The position numbers and the translations under genes are program-made. Of a stretch of DNA of 16,138 bases, positions 13,285-16,138 are shown piece after piece. Location: assembly GCA_030066475.1 (NCBI GenBank), contig JASJBO010000174.1, positions 1 through 16,138 of the forward strand. The letters run 5' to 3'. Position 1 is the first letter of the stretch. Every line of letters starts with the position of its first letter. The notes under the pieces were generated by a model. It saw only the letters and a program-made list of their open reading frames with translations, made no database searches and had not been told where the DNA came from. The DNA is from Myxococcota bacterium (GTDB lineage Bacteria; Myxococcota_A; UBA9160; PR03).

Positions 13285-15660
13285 GTGACCAGCCTCGCCC
13301 CGCTCGACAAGGCGCTGATCGGGATCCTGTTCCCGCTCTGGGCGATCTGCTTCGGGCTGGCCGTGCGCTCCCAGACCCGAGGCGACGTGCGGCCGGCGAT
13401 CGGTGTCTCGGCGCCGACGGACGGATCGGGCTACCTGACGGCGACCGGCCGCGTCTACCCGTTGGCGCGGGCGAGCTTCGCGGAGTCGGGGCTCGTGGCC
13501 GGCGATCGCCTGGTCCGCCTGGGGGAGTTCGACCTCCGCGGCATGGGCCGCCTGGAGTTCGCGGCCCTCTCGAGCGAGCTGGGGGCCGGGGGGCGGCGCG
13601 TCGCCCTGGTCGTCGAACGCGGCTCCCGGCGCGAGCGCACGTTCCTTCCGATGGCGCCCCTCACCGCCTACCTGGGCGGGTTGTTGCTGAGCCTGTCGTT
13701 CGTCGTGACGAGCCTGGCGTTGCTGTTCCGGGCGCCGCGCAGCCCGCCGCTGCGGGCGTGGCTCCACACGGCCCTGCCGTTCGCCTTCATGAGCCTGTAC
13801 TTCGGCGGAAGCCGAGAGGCCTTCTACGCCTGGGCACTCGCCGTCGTCGCTGGCAGCACGCTGGCCTTTCCCGCGATGATCCGCTTCACCCGGATCTTTC
13901 CGCACGGCAACCCGCCGCACGGGTGGTGGGCTCGCATCTGGCCCGTCTTCTTTGCGGTCCACGGGTTCTTCAACCTGCTCATGGTGCTGGGAGCCGTCGA
14001 CATCGGCGCCCGCGGAGCCGTGGCGACCATCTCCGCCGGTTCCGTCTGCAGCGTCGCCCTCATGACGCGGAACTACCGAAGCGGAGACCTCGTCCAGCGA
14101 CGCCAGATCAAGTGGGTCCTCTTCGGAACCTATTGCGCCGCCCTCCCGGCCGGTGCGGCCGGAATCCTGTCGGCGGTCGATCCGCGCTTCTTCTGGTTGG
14201 CCCTCGCGGCCTGGGCGGCCGCCGCGCTGATTCCCCTCTTCCTCGCCGTCTCGGTCGCGCGCTTCAACCTCTTCGACATCGATCGCCTCGTCAGCGCGAC
14301 CGCGTCCTACAACGTTCTGCTGGTCCTCGTCGTGGGCGCCGCGTTCGTGCTCGTGCCCCGCGCGGCCGAGGCGATGGCGGCGGGGCTCGAGATCGACCCG
14401 GAAGCCGGTCAGGCCGCGTTCCTGCTGGTCCTGGCGGCCCTGATCGTTCCGGCCCAGCGCCGACTCCGACCCCAGGTCGAGCGCCTCTTCTTCAAGGAGC
14501 GCTACGCGGCCGATCGCGGCATCGCCGAGCTGCTACCGACGCTCTCCCACTGCCCGGATCCGCGGTCGCTGACCGCGCAGGTGGGCGAGGCGCTGCATCG
14601 CCTGCTGCGCCCCGAGCTGTGCGTGCTGTACGCCGTGGTCGGGGAGAGCTACGTCCCGGTCTTCGTCGAAGGGCGCGTGGTCCCCCCGGCCTTCGACGCC
14701 GCGGGCCCGCTGGTCGGCACGCTGCGCGCGCGCCGCGCGCCGCTGGCCCTCGGTCGCGCGGGTCGGCGGCCGGACCAGACGCCGCTCTCCCCGGTCGACC
14801 GGGCGTCGCTCGAGACGCTGGGGGCCGAGGTCGTCGTCTCCATCCGCCAGCAGGAGGACCTCCCGGCCTTCCTGTGCCTGGGTCCCAAGCGGTCGGGGGA
14901 CGTCTACACCTCGACGGACCTCTCCCTGCTCGCCGCCGTGGCGGAGACGGTCGCCCGGCAGCTGCAGGTCTTCCATCAGGACGCGCTGATCCGAGAGAGC
15001 CGCGAGATGCAGGAGGCGCTGCGCCGCTACGTTCCGGGCGCGGTCGCCGACCAGATCTCTCGCGGCGGCGAGCCGACCCCGGGCGAGCGCGACGTCTCGG
15101 TGCTCTTCGTCGACATCCGCGGGTACACGAGCTTCTCCGAGAGTCGCCGCGCCGAGGAGATCTTCTCCACCGTGAACCGCTACACGGAGACGGTGTCCGG
15201 AATCGTGCGCAAGCGCGGCGGCGCCGTGGTCGAGTTCAACGGGGACGGCATGATGGCCGTCTTCGGCGCGCCCGAGGAGGTCGCCCACAAGGAGCGGGCC
15301 GCCGTGGAGGCGGGGATCGAGATCGTCGACGCCGTCGGCGCGCTGCCACTCGAGCGTTCGAAGGGTGTGGGCACGAGGCTCGCCGTCGGCGTGGGGATCG
15401 CCACGGGCCGGGACTTCGTGGGCAACATCCGCGCGGTGGACCGCCTGATCTGGACCGCCATCGGGAACACCACGAACCTGGCGGCAAGGCTGCAGAGCCT
15501 GACGCGAGAGCTGGACGCGGCGCTGGTGATCGACTCCAGCACCTGGGAAGGGGCGCGGCCCGCCGCGGCCGACTTCGAGAAGCGGTCCCGGGTGCCGATT
15601 CGTGGCCGCCGCGAGACCCAGGACGTCTTCGTGCTCCCGCTGCGCCCGGATCCCTACTAG
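13285..15660 (+). CDS. Membrane sensor class III nucleotide cyclase (PDZ-like, multi-TM, GAF-like, cyclase domains)
   Basis: With the GTG start the protein has 791 residues. TM1 spans about 9-27. An extracytoplasmic PDZ-like domain follows (about 50-122; GLVAGDRLVRLGE). About eight further helices lie between 127 and 393, ending in RLRPQVERLFFKERY, a motif seen in ComP-like membrane sensors. Then come a GAF-like region (409-560), a short linker helix and a class III cyclase domain (about 604-765). Metal aspartates are Asp610 (VDIRGYTSF) and Asp654 (FNGDGMMAVFG). Transition-state residues are Asn731 and Arg735. Base-specificity positions are Glu650, where adenylate cyclases usually have Lys, and Thr724, so cAMP versus cGMP is unresolved. 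It diverges from the hydrogenase operon; a regulatory link is only a guess. An ATG at 13219 is the alternative start. Confidence 0.9.
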   Translation: MTSLAPLDKALIGILFPLWAICFGLAVRSQTRGDVRPAIGVSAPTDGSGYLTATGRVYPLARASFAESGLVAGDRLVRLGEFDLRGMGRLEFAALSSELGAGGRRVALVVERGSRRERTFLPMAPLTAYLGGLLLSLSFVVTSLALLFRAPRSPPLRAWLHTALPFAFMSLYFGGSREAFYAWALAVVAGSTLAFPAMIRFTRIFPHGNPPHGWWARIWPVFFAVHGFFNLLMVLGAVDIGARGAVATISAGSVCSVALMTRNYRSGDLVQRRQIKWVLFGTYCAALPAGAAGILSAVDPRFFWLALAAWAAAALIPLFLAVSVARFNLFDIDRLVSATASYNVLLVLVVGAAFVLVPRAAEAMAAGLEIDPEAGQAAFLLVLAALIVPAQRRLRPQVERLFFKERYAADRGIAELLPTLSHCPDPRSLTAQVGEALHRLLRPELCVLYAVVGESYVPVFVEGRVVPPAFDAAGPLVGTLRARRAPLALGRAGRRPDQTPLSPVDRASLETLGAEVVVSIRQQEDLPAFLCLGPKRSGDVYTSTDLSLLAAVAETVARQLQVFHQDALIRESREMQEALRRYVPGAVADQISRGGEPTPGERDVSVLFVDIRGYTSFSESRRAEEIFSTVNRYTETVSGIVRKRGGAVVEFNGDGMMAVFGAPEEVAHKERAAVEAGIEIVDAVGALPLERSKGVGTRLAVGVGIATGRDFVGNIRAVDRLIWTAIGNTTNLAARLQSLTRELDAALVIDSSTWEGARPAAADFEKRSRVPIRGRRETQDVFVLPLRPDPY

Positions 15661-15705
15661 GGCGTGGGCCCGGTCGCTCGCGCGCTCGCGCCGCGCCGTC
15701 GGGGA

Positions 15706-16138
15706 TCAGGTGTCCCGGAGGTCTCCGGCCGCGAACCCGCACTGCGCGGCGTAGTCGTCGTCGCGGCGGGCGATGCGCTTGGCCGACTCGACCATGACCT
15801 GGCACTGCTTGAAGGTGGCGTCGTCCTGCATCTTGCCGTCGATCATGACGCAGCCGCTGCCGTCGCCCATCTCGGAGATCACGCGCTTCGCCCACAGCAC
15901 CTCGTCCACCGGCGGCGTGAAGACCTTGCGCGCGATGTCGATCTGCACGGGGTGGAGCGACCAGGCGCCGACGCAGCCCAGCAGGAAGGAGGCGCGGAAC
16001 TGGTCCTCGCAGGCCACCGTGTCCTTGATGTCGCCGAAGGGGCCGTAGTACGGGAAGATCCCGTTGGCCGTGCAGGCGTCGACCATGCGCGCCAGGGTGT
16101 AGTGCCAGGGGTCCTGCTGCGCGGTGATGCGCGGCGCG
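15706..16138 (-). CDS. mcl: Malyl-CoA / beta-methylmalyl-CoA lyase family protein, C-terminal part (5' end outside window)
   Basis: The last 143 residues of a HpcH/HpaI-CitE superfamily lyase are visible. Segments [33 protein letters not shown] and [12 protein letters not shown] match malyl-CoA lyases of the Chloroflexus Mcl type. These cleave (S)-malyl-CoA to acetyl-CoA and glyoxylate and act on beta-methylmalyl-CoA or citramalyl-CoA. Such enzymes serve the 3-hydroxypropionate bicycle, the ethylmalonyl-CoA pathway or glyoxylate metabolism; which one cannot be told from this fragment. An internal ATG at 16084-16086 is not the start, because conserved sequence continues to the window edge. It converges with the cyclase gene with 45 bp between stops. 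A citramalyl-CoA lyase is the main alternative. Confidence 0.85.
   Translation of the reverse strand, partial: APRITAQQDPWHYTLARMVDACTANGIFPYYGPFGDIKDTVACEDQFRASFLLGCVGAWSLHPVQIDIARKVFTPPVDEVLWAKRVISEMGDGSGCVMIDGKMQDDATFKQCQVMVESAKRIARRDDDYAAQCGFAAGDLRDT

Noticed and set aside
15661..15705. Possible bidirectional terminator between the cyclase and lyase genes; tandem GCTCGCGC at 15676-15691
   Set aside because: There is no stable inverted repeat with a T-run; the octamer repeat is direct and likely chance in GC-rich DNA.
1..16138. CRISPR arrays, tRNA/rRNA genes, insertion sequences or phage genes
   Set aside because: No repeat-spacer pattern, RNA gene fold, transposase or terminal inverted repeat was seen.

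Overview
The window holds one long minus-strand gene cluster for a group 2a-type [NiFe] uptake hydrogenase with its full maturation set. It is flanked on the right by a divergent plus-strand sensor cyclase and by the end of a minus-strand malyl-CoA lyase gene. The DNA is very GC-rich, genes are tightly packed with 1-4 bp overlaps, and GTG/TTG starts are common. This suggests a high-GC, probably aerobic or microaerobic bacterium. The hydrogenase subunits look most like the cyanobacterial/actinobacterial HupSL (Huc) type, but this enzyme class is spread across many phyla. I cannot fix the taxon from sequence alone; a myxobacterial/deltaproteobacterial, acidobacterial or similar soil or aquatic lineage would fit.

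Layout, in transcription order (right to left): hupS (12069-13031), hupL (10439-12034), hydrogenase endopeptidase (9874-10383), TPR protein (8894-9877), NifU-like/Rieske fusion (8040-8897), six-bladed NHL propeller (6843-8036), hypF, hypC, hypD, hypE, hypA, hypB (622-6846), and a DUF1641-like helical repeat protein (622 down past the left edge). The first large gap is only 55 bp, and most later junctions are GTGA, ATGA or TGATG overlaps. The whole 13-kb block therefore reads as one translationally coupled operon. To the right, a 253-bp spacer carries a short repeat/inverted repeat near hupS. A membrane PDZ-GAF-class III cyclase (13285-15660) reads away from the hydrogenase and converges on the 3' part of a malyl-CoA lyase gene (15706 to the right edge).

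How they work together: HypF and HypE make the cyanide ligands, HypC and HypD assemble Fe(CN)2CO, HypA and HypB deliver nickel, and the endopeptidase trims the 16-residue tail of HupL. HupSL has no Tat signal and no cytochrome b partner in the window, so the enzyme is inferred to be cytoplasmic. Electrons must leave by another route. The NifU/Rieske fusion is the best candidate relay; the TPR, NHL and DUF1641-like proteins are candidate assembly or scaffold factors. Group 2a enzymes characterised elsewhere oxidise low or atmospheric concentrations of H2 and tolerate oxygen. That role is inferred here from family and from cluster-ligand residues.
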